Part shown: positions 1-7,683 of the stretch, piece by piece
Position numbering within the stretch: the first letter of the stretch is position 1
How the letters are laid out: the number at the start of each line of letters is the position of its first letter
Source of the DNA: Methylohalomonas lacus
GTDB lineage: Bacteria; Pseudomonadota; Gammaproteobacteria; Methylohalomonadales; Methylohalomonadaceae
Length of the DNA: 54,710 nucleotides
Reading direction: 5' to 3'
Assembly (NCBI RefSeq): GCF_024808875.1
Contig: NZ_JANUCT010000017.1
Coordinates: 1 to 54,710, forward strand
The notes under the pieces: model-generated
Seen by the model: only the letters and a program-made list of their open reading frames with translations
Told to the model about the DNA's origin: nothing
The model's database searches: none
Made by a program: the position numbers and the translations under genes

Positions 1-40
1 GGACCGGGTCGAGCCCGTCGGCTTCAACCCGTTCGCATCA

Positions 41-90
41 AAAGTGTTACCCATGTCCTCGGAATAAAGTGTTACCGATGTGTCCGGTAA
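41..90. repeat. Tandem 25-bp repeat, insertion-sequence-end-like
   Basis: Two consecutive 25-bp units (41-65 and 66-90) both begin AAAGTGTTACC and share ATGT and CGG further in. A related pair lies at 3901-3949. From memory, motifs of the type TGTTACCCATGTCC-CGG occur at the ends of some IS481-like elements, so this may be an IS remnant next to a tRNA gene. No transposase is visible in the window, so the assignment is inference. Confidence 0.5.
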
Positions 91-105
91 GCACCTATGG
101 AGAAA

Positions 106-181
106 TGGTGGGTCGTGTAGGATTCGAACCTACGACCAATGGATTAAAAGTCCACTGCTCTACCGACTGAGCTAACGACCC
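106..181 (-). tRNA. tRNA-Lys (anticodon UUU)
   Basis: The minus strand folds into a complete tRNA. The acceptor stem is GGGTCGT/ACGACCC, the D arm contains AGTCGGTA, the anticodon loop is CTTTTAA with anticodon TTT, and the T arm contains TTCGAAT. The CCA end is encoded (106-108). The 5' end is at 181. An IS-end-like tandem repeat lies immediately downstream and a hairpin array lies immediately upstream. Confidence 0.96.
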
Positions 182-192
182 GTTTTTCTGTC

Positions 193-337
193 GGCAGCGG
201 ACGTCCTGTCCGCTGCCTGATACACTCAGCCCGAAGTGAATTCGGGCTTCGCTTCGCAAAGGCTGAGAGCCTTTGCGCCGTGCCTCCTGCACGGGTGAGC
301 TTTGCGCTACACGAGCTGCTCCGGACGGGCGTCCGGA
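193..337. other. Array of five consecutive hairpins
   Basis: Five perfect inverted repeats follow one another: 193-217 (10-bp stem, 5-nt loop), 229-247 (7-bp, 5-nt), 255-277 (10-bp, 3-nt), 278-294 (6-bp, 5-nt) and 320-337 (7-bp, 4-nt). Read on the minus strand, two loops are AGGAC and AGGAG, which resembles the GGA-in-loop arrangement bound by CsrA/RsmA proteins. The array sits between tRNA-Lys and fmdB and could be a structured RNA on either strand, a leader of the fmdB operon, or a cluster of palindromic repeats. The rest of the gap to 502 shows only two GGTATTTTTG direct repeats near 399 and 418. Confidence 0.6.
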
Positions 338-502
338 CAAGGCGGGGAAGTTTACCCAACTCGAGCGCCGACGAAAACCCGGATTTGCCGCCTGATCGGT
401 ATTTTTGGCGGTTTGCCGGTATTTTTGCCGCCGGCGGGCTTGAAATTCCTCTTGTTGCACCGCATATTCCCTGCATTCTTAAGTATTTATGGGGACTCTA
501 CT

Positions 503-889
503 GTGCCAATTTACGAATATCGTTGTTCCGACTGCGGCCATGAGCTTGAGGCGCTGCAGAAAATCAGCGATCCGAAACTCACCACCTGCCCGCAATGCGG
601 TGCTGAGGCGCTGAGCAAGCTGGTTTCGGCCTCGGCCTTTGTGCTCAAGGGTACGGGCTGGTACGCGACCGATTTCCGCGACAAGGACAAGGGCAGCAAC
701 GCCAAGAGCAAGTCCGCCGGCGAGTCCGGCGACGGCGCCAAGGCGGATGCCGGCGAGTCGAAGTCCGAAAACAAGGCCGACAAGTCGGGCGACAGTAAGC
801 CGGAAAGCAAGACCGATAACAAGAAGTCCGAATCCAGTGACAGCGGCAAGGCCGACAGCAAACCCGCCAAGAAAGCCGCGGCCGAATAG
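503..889 (+). CDS. FmdB-family zinc ribbon protein
   Basis: The 128-residue product starts MPIYEYRCSDCGHE at a GTG codon, the usual FmdB/CxxC_CXXC_SSSS beginning. Two CxxC pairs (CSDC near residue 7 and CPQC near 32) form a zinc ribbon, followed by the family's SAFVLKGTGWY stretch. The remaining half is a low-complexity tail rich in Lys, Ser, Asp and Glu, longer than in many relatives and probably disordered. The family is linked to transcription regulation by name only; its biochemical role is not established. It precedes a DUF502 gene and aspS on the same strand, a common gammaproteobacterial order. Confidence 0.88.
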   Translation: MPIYEYRCSDCGHELEALQKISDPKLTTCPQCGAEALSKLVSASAFVLKGTGWYATDFRDKDKGSNAKSKSAGESGDGAKADAGESKSENKADKSGDSKPESKTDNKKSESSDSGKADSKPAKKAAAE

Positions 890-898
890 CCCCGGTCC

Positions 899-1558
899 AT
901 GTTGTCACTGCGCAAGTATCTGATCGCCGGATTGCTGGTCTGGCTGCCGATCGCCGCCACGGTGTTCATCATCCGGCTGTTTTTGACACTGCTCGACAAC
1001 ATGCTCCTGCTGTTGCCCGCCGCCTGGCGGCCGGAGGCGGTGCTCGGCTTCGAGATCCCCGGCTTCGGCCTGGTGATGGCGGTCGCCATTCTGCTGCTGA
1101 CCGGGGTGTTCGCCGCCAACCTGTTCGGCCGCAAGCTGGTCGACTTCTGGGAGGGGCTGGTCAACCGCATCCCGCTGGTGCGCAGCATCTACGTCAGCGT
1201 TAAGCAGGTCACCGAAACGCTGCTGGCCGACGGCAACCAGTCATTCCGCAAGGCGGTGGCGGTGGAATACCCGCGCAAGGGCATACTCAGTCTCGGTTTC
1301 ATGACCGGCCGCGCGCTGCGCACGGTCAACCGCCAGACGAAGCAACCGCTGGTGTCGGTGTTCATTCCGACGACCCCGAACCCGACCTCTGGTTTCATCA
1401 TCATGGTGCCGGAAGAAGAGGTGCACGACCTCGACATCAGTGTCGAGGAGGCCTTCAAGTACATCATTTCGCTCGGCGTCATCAGTTCCGAGGACAATGG
1501 CGAGGCGGCCGCGCCGCCGCCCGACAGCGTTGCCGGCGCAGACAAACTTGCCAGATAA
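899..1558 (+). CDS. DUF502 family membrane protein
   Basis: This 219-residue protein has two strongly hydrophobic segments near residues 8-30 and 50-75, then a soluble region with the conserved stretches NRIPLVRSIY and VFIPTTPNPTSGF that mark DUF502 proteins. The function of the family is unknown. It is an inner-membrane protein with a cytoplasmic or periplasmic C-terminal domain. It starts 10 bp after fmdB and precedes aspS by 90 bp, so the three are likely transcribed together. The C-terminal tail is rich in Ala and Pro and is probably unstructured. Confidence 0.88.
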   Translation: MLSLRKYLIAGLLVWLPIAATVFIIRLFLTLLDNMLLLLPAAWRPEAVLGFEIPGFGLVMAVAILLLTGVFAANLFGRKLVDFWEGLVNRIPLVRSIYVSVKQVTETLLADGNQSFRKAVAVEYPRKGILSLGFMTGRALRTVNRQTKQPLVSVFIPTTPNPTSGFIIMVPEEEVHDLDISVEEAFKYIISLGVISSEDNGEAAAPPPDSVAGADKLAR

Positions 1559-1648
1559 CCAGTCGCCTCGTAACATTCCGCGCTTTACCCACGCTCCTCG
1601 CGCCCGGACCGGGTTCCGGCCGGCGCCCCTGACGACGAACTGAAAGAC

Positions 1649-3430
1649 ATGCGCACACACTATTGCGGCGAACTGAACGCCGGACACATCGACCAGGAAG
1701 TCACGCTTTGCGGCTGGGTCCAGCGCCGGCGCGACCACGGCGGCGTCATCTTCATCGATCTCCGCGATCACACCGGGGTCAGCCAGGTGGTGTTCGATCC
1801 GGACCGTGAAGACTCCTTTAATGTCGCCGACAGCGTGCGCAACGAATTTGTGCTCAAAATTCATGGCCGCGTGCGTGCGCGCCCGGAAGGGACCGTCAAC
1901 CCGGATCTGCCGACCGGCGAGGTCGAGGTGCTCGGCTATGACATCGAGATCCTGAACCGTGCCAAGACACCGCCGTTCCAGCTCGACGACGACCATATCC
2001 ACGAAGACGTGCGCCTGAAGTACCGCTACGTCGATCTGCGTCGGCCGGAAATGCAGCGCACCCTGCGCCTGCGTGCCAGCGTGCTGAAGGCGCTGCGCAG
2101 CTACCTTGACGACCACCACTTCGCCGAAGTCGAGACACCGATCCTGACACGGGCGACACCGGAAGGCGCGCGCGACTACCTGGTACCGAGCCGCGTCCAC
2201 CAGGGCGAGTTCTTCGCGCTGCCGCAGTCGCCGCAGCTGTTCAAGCAGCTGCTGATGATGGGCGGCATGGATCGCTACTACCAGATCGCGCGCTGCTTCC
2301 GCGACGAGGACCTGCGCGCCGATCGCCAGCCGGAATTCACCCAGCTCGATATCGAGACCTCGTTCATGGACGAGGACGGCATCACCGCGATCATGGAAGA
2401 CATGATCCGGCAGCTGTTCAAGACTGTACTCGACGTCGACCTGCCGGACCCGTTCCCGCGCATGGCCTATGACGAGGCGATGACCGTCTACGGCAGTGAC
2501 CGCCCGGACCTGCGCAACCCGCTGAAGCTCATCGAGGTCGGTGACCTGATGGCCAACGTCGAGTTCAAGGTGTTTGCCGAACCGGCAAGGAACGACGACA
2601 GCCGCATCGCCGCGCTGCGCCTGCCGAACGGCGCCGAGCTGACGCGCAAGGAAATCGATGACTACACCAGCTTCGTCGGCCGCTACGGCGCCAAGGGTCT
2701 GGCCTACATCAAGGTAACCGAGAAGGCGAAGGGCAAGGACGGCCTACAGTCGCCGATCCTCAAGTTCCTGCCGGACGACGTCGTCGAGGCCATTCTCGAA
2801 CGCACCGCTGCCGCCGACGGCGACCTGGTGTTCTTCGGCGCCGACAAGACCAAGGTCGTCAACGACGCCCTCGGCGCGCTGCGCCAGAAGCTGGCCGTCG
2901 ACCGCGGCCTGCTCGAAGGCGAGTGGGCGCCGTTGTGGATCATCGACTTCCCGCTGTTCGAATACGACGACAAAGAAAAGCGCTGGTACGCGGTCAACCA
3001 CCCGTTCACCGCGCCGCGCAGCGACGACCCGCAGGCGATCAAGGCCGACCCGGGCGCGCAGCTCGCCCGTGCCTACGATATGGTGTTGAACGGCAACGAG
3101 ATCGGCGGCGGCTCGGTGCGTATCCACAACCCGGACATGCAGTTCGCCGCGCTCGACGTGCTCGACATCGACGAGCAGGGCGCACGCGACAAGTTCGGCT
3201 TCCTGATCGACGCCCTGCAGTACGGCGCGCCGCCGCACGGCGGCATCGCCTTCGGCATCGACCGGCTGGTGACGATCATGGCGAACAAGGATTCGATCCG
3301 CGAGGTCATCGCCTTTCCGAAAACCCAGACCGCCAGCTGCCTGCTCACCGAGGCACCCAGCACCGCCGATCCGAAGCAATTGCAGGAACTCGGCGTGCGG
3401 CTGGCCAAGCCGGCGGCCAAGTCGGAATAG
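1649..3430 (+). CDS. aspS: Aspartyl-tRNA synthetase
   Basis: The 593-residue length and domain order match bacterial AspRS: an N-terminal anticodon-binding OB fold ([14 protein letters not shown]), class II motif 2 ([18 protein letters not shown]), the bacterial GAD insertion (about 290-420), and motif 3 ([10 protein letters not shown]). It attaches aspartate to tRNA in the cytoplasm. The residue after RRRD is His (H30), and Gly follows RPE. These correspond to His31 and Gly83 of Pseudomonas aeruginosa AspRS, residues linked to relaxed tRNA choice, so the enzyme may also charge tRNA-Asn with Asp for later amidation by GatCAB. In many relatives yebC follows closely; here about 13 kb intervenes. 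Confidence 0.97.
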   Translation: MRTHYCGELNAGHIDQEVTLCGWVQRRRDHGGVIFIDLRDHTGVSQVVFDPDREDSFNVADSVRNEFVLKIHGRVRARPEGTVNPDLPTGEVEVLGYDIEILNRAKTPPFQLDDDHIHEDVRLKYRYVDLRRPEMQRTLRLRASVLKALRSYLDDHHFAEVETPILTRATPEGARDYLVPSRVHQGEFFALPQSPQLFKQLLMMGGMDRYYQIARCFRDEDLRADRQPEFTQLDIETSFMDEDGITAIMEDMIRQLFKTVLDVDLPDPFPRMAYDEAMTVYGSDRPDLRNPLKLIEVGDLMANVEFKVFAEPARNDDSRIAALRLPNGAELTRKEIDDYTSFVGRYGAKGLAYIKVTEKAKGKDGLQSPILKFLPDDVVEAILERTAAADGDLVFFGADKTKVVNDALGALRQKLAVDRGLLEGEWAPLWIIDFPLFEYDDKEKRWYAVNHPFTAPRSDDPQAIKADPGAQLARAYDMVLNGNEIGGGSVRIHNPDMQFAALDVLDIDEQGARDKFGFLIDALQYGAPPHGGIAFGIDRLVTIMANKDSIREVIAFPKTQTASCLLTEAPSTADPKQLQELGVRLAKPAAKSE

Positions 3431-3466
3431 GCAACATGGCCTGAACCGATCGGGCCGAACGTTACA

Positions 3467-3871
3467 GTGAGCACATACAGCTACAGCAGCGACCAGCCAC
3501 TGACAGCCGAGCAGTTCATCGAGCTGTTGCAGCGATCCGGCCTGGCCGAACGCCGCCCGGTCGATGATCGTGGCTGCGTGGCCGCCATGCTCGAACACGC
3601 AAACCTGCTCGTCACCGCCTGGGATGGCGATCGGCTGATCGGCGTGGCGCGTTCAGTCACTGACTTCAGCTACTGTTGTTACCTCTCCGATCTCGCCGTC
3701 GACCGCGACTACCAGGGCCGCGGCGTCGGTCGCGCACTCATCGACCACAGCCGCCGGCAGCTTGGCCCCAAAGCCAGGATCATCCTGCTGTCCGCACCCG
3801 CCGCCGCCGACTATTACCCGCACATCGGCTTCAGCAAACACGACGGCGCCTGGATTCTGAAAAACGACTGA
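3467..3871 (+). CDS. GNAT family N-acetyltransferase
   Basis: The 134-residue product begins at GTG (MSTYSYSSDQ), 36 bp after aspS. The acetyl-CoA binding motif is DRDYQGRGVGRALI, preceded by the beta strand YLSDLAVD, and the C-terminal part has the YYPHIGF stretch common in GNAT enzymes. It would transfer an acetyl group from acetyl-CoA to an unknown amine. A weak start context and the absence of clear partners leave the substrate open. It is the first gene of the stretch that separates aspS from yebC. Confidence 0.85.
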   Translation: MSTYSYSSDQPLTAEQFIELLQRSGLAERRPVDDRGCVAAMLEHANLLVTAWDGDRLIGVARSVTDFSYCCYLSDLAVDRDYQGRGVGRALIDHSRRQLGPKARIILLSAPAAADYYPHIGFSKHDGAWILKND

Positions 3872-3900
3872 CGCCGGCGATCCTTGCCGATACCCACAAA

Positions 3901-3949
3901 CGTAAACCATGTACCCGGTTTATTCTGTAACCCATGTCCCCGGTTTGCA
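3901..3949. repeat. Second IS-end-like tandem repeat
   Basis: Two 24-25 bp units (3901-3924 and 3925-3949) share the pattern GTAA-CCATGT-CCCGGTTT with the repeat at 41-90, in the same orientation. This copy starts 29 bp after the GNAT gene. It may be the other end of a decayed or lost insertion sequence. The origin is inference. Confidence 0.5.
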
Positions 3950-3958
3950 CCCTTCTTT

Positions 3959-4057
3959 CCCTCCCCCTCGACGGGGGAGGGTCAGGGTGGGGGTGATTGA
4001 ATTATCGAGGCTGTTTAACTCACCCCCATCCGTACCTTCCCCCATCAAGGGGGAAGG
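3959..4057. repeat. Composite palindromic intergenic element
   Basis: Two hairpins flank an inverted core. The left stem CCCTCCCCC/GGGGGAGGG (3959-3981) has loop TCGAC, and the right stem CCTTCCCCC/GGGGGAAGG (4035-4057) has loop ATCAA. Between them GGTGGGGGTGA (about 3986-3996) is nearly complementary to TCACCCCCATCC (about 4020-4031). The design resembles REP/BIME-type elements that lie between genes in many bacteria. No coding capacity is seen in 3872-4264. Confidence 0.7.
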
Positions 4058-4090
4058 AACAAAAGATACGCTCCCTCAATCCCTCCAAGC

Positions 4091-4118
4091 ATTTGCGTTA
4101 ATTCGCGTTCATTTGCGG
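4091..4118 (+). repeat. 10-bp-period dispersed repeat, copy A
   Basis: Three 10-bp units ATTTGCGTTA, ATTCGCGTTC and ATTTGCGG follow one another. The same family, generalised as (ATTCGCGTTN)n ending in ATTCGCGG, recurs at 16393, 18552, 18735, 18828 and 19034. This copy lies in the gap between the GNAT gene and the nrtR-type gene. Confidence 0.7.
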
Positions 4119-4213
4119 TTTTTTTCAGAATGCCCAGCCAGCAGACATAAAGACAGCAGTAAGCACTAACTTTTTAAACCGCGCCCACGCAACTTAAACA
4201 AATTCCAATTGCC

Positions 4214-4258
4214 TAAGTGTTCAGAAAACACTAAGCTTTAGTGTAGAGGTAACACTTA
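4214..4258. promoter_or_regulatory. Two palindromic operators before nrtR/nadA
   Basis: Two copies of TWAGTGT-N7-ACACTWA are present: TAAGTGT-N7-ACACTAA at 4214-4234 and TTAGTGT-N7-ACACTTA at 4238-4258. Equivalent positions are 24 bp apart, and the second copy ends 6 bp before the ATG at 4265. A protein bound here would block transcription or translation initiation. The adjacent regulator gene makes NrtR autoregulation, with control of the downstream nadA, the simplest reading. The symmetry is seen directly; the regulator assignment is inferred. Confidence 0.72.
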
Positions 4259-4264
4259 GCTGCC

Positions 4265-4930
4265 ATGTACACCTACGAACATCCGCATCCGGCCGTGACC
4301 ACCGACGTGGTGGTGTTCACCATCCGTGACGAGCGCCTGCAGGTGCTGCTGGTCAAGCGACGCAATCCGCCGTTCACCGGCTGCTGGGCACTGCCGGGCG
4401 GTTTCGTGAATATCGATGAGGACATCGAGGCTTGCGCGCTGCGCGAGTTGCAGGAGGAGACCGGCGTCAGTGGCGTGTTCCTGGAGCAGCTGTACACTTT
4501 TGGCGCGCCGGATCGCGATCCGCGCGAGCGGGTGATCACGGTCACCTACTATGCCCTGGTACCGCATGATCATATACGCATCGAGGCCGCCAGCGACGCC
4601 AGCGCGGCAACCTGGTTCGACTGCACGGATCTGCCGGCGCTGGCATTCGATCATGACCAGGTGATCGCCACGGCGCTGAAGCGCCTGCGCGCGAAACTGC
4701 AGTACTCGACGGTGGCGTTCCAGTTTCTGCCGGACAAGTTCACGCTCAGCGAACTGCAGCGGGTCTACGAGATCATTCTCGATCAGACCCTGGACAAGCG
4801 TAACTTCCGTCGCCGCATGCTGAGCTACGGCCTGCTGGCGGCAACCGAGGAAAAGGTCCGCAACGGCAATCACCGGCCGGCGCGGCTGTACCGGCCGCAG
4901 ACACCGGGCCGGGTTGAATTCATCAAGTGA
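4265..4930 (+). CDS. nrtR: NrtR-type Nudix transcriptional regulator
   Basis: Residues 1-140 form a Nudix domain with an intact signature (G-x5-E-x7-REL-x-EE-x-GV, in GGFVNIDEDIEACALRELQE and following). Residues about 150-221 form a winged helix (FLPDKFTLSELQRVYEIIL, DKRNFRRRM) of the kind found in NrtR. NrtR proteins repress NAD biosynthesis genes and release DNA when ADP-ribose or a related NAD derivative binds the Nudix domain. The complete catalytic signature means hydrolase activity may remain. nadA starts 25 bp downstream and two palindromic sites lie just upstream. It could alternatively be a plain ADP-ribose pyrophosphatase, but the C-terminal domain argues against that. Confidence 0.88.
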   Translation: MYTYEHPHPAVTTDVVVFTIRDERLQVLLVKRRNPPFTGCWALPGGFVNIDEDIEACALRELQEETGVSGVFLEQLYTFGAPDRDPRERVITVTYYALVPHDHIRIEAASDASAATWFDCTDLPALAFDHDQVIATALKRLRAKLQYSTVAFQFLPDKFTLSELQRVYEIILDQTLDKRNFRRRMLSYGLLAATEEKVRNGNHRPARLYRPQTPGRVEFIK

Positions 4931-4955
4931 GGAGCCACCTTGAGTGGAGAGAACC

Positions 4956-6038
4956 ATGACCAGTGCAACACAGACAATCGAACTCAAGGACTGGCGCCTG
5001 TCGCCGGAACAGATCCCGCCGACCGTCGAACCGCAGTTTGACGCCGACGAGCGCGACACGCTGCGCGAACGCATCAAGCAACAGCTCAAGGCACAGGACG
5101 CGGTCATGGTGGCGCACTACTACACCGATCCGGATCTGCAGCAATTGGCCGACGAGACCGGCGGTCATGTGTCCGACTCGCTGGACATGGCACGCTTCGG
5201 TCACGACGCCAGCGAACAGACGCTGGTGGTCTGCGGCGTGCGCTTCATGGGTGAAACCGCCAAGATCCTGAACCCGGAAAAGCGCGTGCTGATGCCGGAT
5301 CTGGAAGCCAACTGTTCGCTGGACATCGGCTGTCCGCCGGACGAGTTCGCGGCGTTCTGCGATGCGCACCCGGACCGCACCGTGGTCGTCTACGCCAATA
5401 CCAGCGCCGCGGTGAAGGCACGCGCCGACTGGATGGTCACCTCCGGCAGCGCCATCGACGTCGTCCGTCACCTGCAGGCGCGCGGCGAGAAGATCATCTG
5501 GGCGCCGGACAAGTACCTGGGCGAGTACGTGCAGAAAGAAACCGGCGCCGACATGCTGCTGTGGCAGGGTTCATGCGTCGTGCACGAGGAGTTCAAGGGT
5601 ATCGAGCTGGCCGATCTCAAGCGCCAGCATCCCGAAGCGCGGGTGCTGGTCCACCCGGAGTCGCCCGCCAGCGTAGTCGAACAAGCCGACGTGGTCGGTT
5701 CAACCTCGGCACTTATCAAGGCGGTGCACGAGATCGACGCACCGGAATTCATCGTCGCCACCGATCGCGGCATCTTCCATAGAATGCAGCAGGCGGCACC
5801 GGGCAAGCGCCTCATCGAGGCACCCACCGCCGGCAAGAGCGCAACCTGCAAGAGCTGCGCGCACTGCCCATGGATGGCGATGAACAGTCTCGACAAGCTG
5901 GCTCATGTCCTCGAGACCGGTGCCGGCGAGATCTACGTCACCCCGGACATCATCGAGCGCGCCCGCCGGCCGATCGAACGACTGCTCGAGTTCACCGCCG
6001 CGCGCAACCAGCAGGTACTGGGCAACAACGACGCCTGA
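4956..6038 (+). CDS. nadA: Quinolinate synthase
   Basis: NadA condenses iminoaspartate with dihydroxyacetone phosphate to quinolinate, the first committed step of de novo NAD synthesis after NadB. The 360-residue protein carries the three cluster-binding regions: NCSLDIGC near residue 110, GSCVVHEEF near 205, and the [10 protein letters not shown] segment near 300. The chosen ATG at 4956 has GGAGAGA eight bases upstream; an in-frame GTG at 4944 lies within that ribosome-binding region. It follows the NrtR-type gene on the same strand. nadB and nadC are not in the window. Confidence 0.96.
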   Translation: MTSATQTIELKDWRLSPEQIPPTVEPQFDADERDTLRERIKQQLKAQDAVMVAHYYTDPDLQQLADETGGHVSDSLDMARFGHDASEQTLVVCGVRFMGETAKILNPEKRVLMPDLEANCSLDIGCPPDEFAAFCDAHPDRTVVVYANTSAAVKARADWMVTSGSAIDVVRHLQARGEKIIWAPDKYLGEYVQKETGADMLLWQGSCVVHEEFKGIELADLKRQHPEARVLVHPESPASVVEQADVVGSTSALIKAVHEIDAPEFIVATDRGIFHRMQQAAPGKRLIEAPTAGKSATCKSCAHCPWMAMNSLDKLAHVLETGAGEIYVTPDIIERARRPIERLLEFTAARNQQVLGNNDA

Positions 6039-6042
6039 CGGG

Positions 6043-6077
6043 GTGCCCGGGCGGCCCGCGCCCGACTGAACGGGCAC
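6043..6077 (+). terminator. Hairpin after nadA
   Basis: GTGCCCG (6043-6049) pairs with CGGGCAC (6071-6077), with further GC-rich pairing inside. It lies 5 bp after the nadA stop. There is no T tract, so an intrinsic terminator is uncertain. Confidence 0.35.
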
Positions 6078-6151
6078 GGAAAAATGCGCCGGAACTGCTA
6101 TCTTTAGGGAGACAGGCAGTCAAAACGCGCCCCACGCGCTGGAGAACCCTC

Positions 6152-6673
6152 ATGAGAAGACTTTACTTTCTCACCGGGTCCATCGACAGCGCCCGCCGGA
6201 TTACCGACGAGCTGCTGCTCGAGCGGATACCTGAAACGCATATCCATATCGTCACACACACCGACGAGTTGCCCGAGGACCTGCCGGAAGCCACCAGTAA
6301 CGAGCTGTCCGACTTTTTCCCCGGCCTGTTCAAGGGCCTGGGACTCGGCGCCCTGGCCGGTCTCGTCGCCGCCCTGGCACTGGCTTTTATCCCCTGGTTC
6401 GGGCTCGGCCCGGCGATGCTGATCAATACACCGTTGTTGCTTGCCATCGTCGCGTTCGGTGCGTTGCTGGGCGCATTCGCCGGCGCCATTACCGGTATCT
6501 CGGTGCCCAACCACGCCCTCGATCGTTTCGACCCTGAACTGGATAACGGCCGCATACTGGTGATCGTCGACGTGCACCGCGACCAGGCCGACGAAATTCG
6601 CCGCCGGGTGACCAAAGTGGTACCGGACACCCGTTACTGCGGTGTGGAACCGCTGAAACCGGCGTTTCCCTGA
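6152..6673 (+). CDS. Membrane protein, paralogue 1 of a pair
   Basis: The 173-residue product begins MRRLYFLTGSIDSAR after GGAGAA. A soluble N-terminal part (1-55) ends in an acidic stretch (TDELPEDLPEA). Two Gly/Ala-rich membrane segments follow (about 58-82 and 90-112), then a soluble C-terminal part (ISVPNHALDRF onward) closing with EPLKPAFP. It is clearly related to the product of 7156-7671; about two thirds of the first 60 residues are identical by eye. The hydrophobic pair resembles glycine-zipper membrane segments. I do not recognise a characterised family; DUF1269-like proteins have a similar plan. A dodecin gene lies between the two copies. Confidence 0.8.
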   Translation: MRRLYFLTGSIDSARRITDELLLERIPETHIHIVTHTDELPEDLPEATSNELSDFFPGLFKGLGLGALAGLVAALALAFIPWFGLGPAMLINTPLLLAIVAFGALLGAFAGAITGISVPNHALDRFDPELDNGRILVIVDVHRDQADEIRRRVTKVVPDTRYCGVEPLKPAFP

Positions 6674-6695
6674 GCCGTTCGTCGGCCGGGTTGCA

Positions 6696-6731
6696 GCGGC
6701 CCCGCGCGGACGATCGGCCACGCGGGGCCGC
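6696..6731. terminator. Strong hairpin between convergent genes
   Basis: GCGGCCCCGCG (6696-6706) and CGCGGGGCCGC (6721-6731) form an 11-bp perfect stem around a 14-nt loop. It sits exactly between the stop of the 6152-6673 gene and the stop of the dodecin gene, so it could end transcription in both directions. No T tract follows on either strand. Confidence 0.6.
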
Positions 6732-6736
6732 GGGGC

Positions 6737-6946
6737 TTACTTGTCGAGCGTGAAGCCGACCTTGATGACAACCTGCCAGTGATCGATGGCGTTGTTCTCG
6801 ATGTGGCCGCGCGTCTCGGTAACTTCAAACCAGCGCATGTTGCGCACCGTCTTGGCGGCAGTTGCGAGTGCGTTCTCTACTGCCGGTTCGATACCTTTTG
6901 CCGATGAACCGGTCAGTTCGATGGTTTTATAGACATGTTCGCTCAT
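6737..6946 (-). CDS. Dodecin family flavoprotein
   Basis: The 69-residue product matches dodecins in length and sequence pattern: [11 protein letters not shown] near the start, [16 protein letters not shown] in the helix, and a Trp (RWFEV) in the position used to stack flavin. It ends with the usual WQVVIKVGF strand. Dodecins assemble into hollow dodecamers that store or scavenge flavins and bind CoA in some species. AAGGAG is placed well before the ATG. It lies on the strand opposite to its two flanking membrane-protein paralogues. Confidence 0.95.
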   Translation of the reverse strand: MSEHVYKTIELTGSSAKGIEPAVENALATAAKTVRNMRWFEVTETRGHIENNAIDHWQVVIKVGFTLDK

Positions 6947-7155
6947 CCTCTTCTCCTTATGTTTTATATTTTAATGCCTTCAGGTTCAGCGTAGCAGGCC
7001 AGCGTCATCACCGTCAGCAAAACATGCCACCGGTCTGCGTTCAGGAACACGCTGACGATCTTTATTGTCGGCTTTTATTAAGAGAAATAAATTTATTGCC
7101 AATAGCTATTCTGCCTGGCCGCGGAATGGTTATTCATTAACCCGGGAGGTGTGCA

Positions 7156-7671
7156 ATGCAGAGACTGTATTTTCTCACCGACTCCAACGACAGCGCTCGC
7201 AAGCTCACCGATCGGCTGTTGCTGGAGCGCATTGAAGAAGATCACATCCACATCCTGGCCAACGCCGACGACCTGCCCGATGACCTGCCCGAGGCGACGC
7301 CGGACGAGAACTCCGATTTCTGGCCGGCGCTGGGCAAGGGTTTCGGCATCGGCGCCGTGACCGGTTTGCTGTTCGCCATATTGCTGGCGCTGTCATCACT
7401 GCTGCCGGGCGGCATCGCCGATCAGGCGCCGGTCATTGCCCTGATCACGATCTTCGGCAGCGTGGTCGGTGCGTTCGGCGCGGCGATCGTCGGTATTTCG
7501 GTACCAAGCACGTTGCTGGAACGCTTCCGCCAGGAGCTGGCGCGCGGCCGACTGGTGGTCATGATCGACGTACCCGCCGAAAAGGTGCAGGACGTTTACA
7601 ACGCGATCCGCCAGAACGTGCCGCGCACGCAGTATTGCGGCATCGAACCGTTACAGCCGGCGTTCCCGTAA
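7156..7671 (+). CDS. Membrane protein, paralogue 2 of a pair
   Basis: The 171-residue product (MQRLYFLTDSNDSAR) has the same plan as the 6152-6673 gene: an N-terminal soluble part, an acidic DDLPDDLPEAT stretch, two membrane segments (about 58-82 and 90-112), and a C-terminal part with GRLVVMIDVPAEKVQDV and the final EPLQPAFP. GGGAGGT precedes the ATG closely. Both copies keep YCG(V/I)EPL near the C terminus, including one cysteine. The soluble ends might pack together as one domain interrupted by the hairpin of membrane helices; that is inference. The stop lies 12 bp from the convergent formate dehydrogenase operon. Confidence 0.8.
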   Translation: MQRLYFLTDSNDSARKLTDRLLLERIEEDHIHILANADDLPDDLPEATPDENSDFWPALGKGFGIGAVTGLLFAILLALSSLLPGGIADQAPVIALITIFGSVVGAFGAAIVGISVPSTLLERFRQELARGRLVVMIDVPAEKVQDVYNAIRQNVPRTQYCGIEPLQPAFP

Positions 7672-7683
7672 ACCGCTGACCGA

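Noticed and set aside
1241-2200. Long open frame on the minus strand over DUF502 and aspS
   Set aside because: It is antisense to two conserved genes, with no family resemblance and composition typical of the mirror frame of GC-rich coding DNA.
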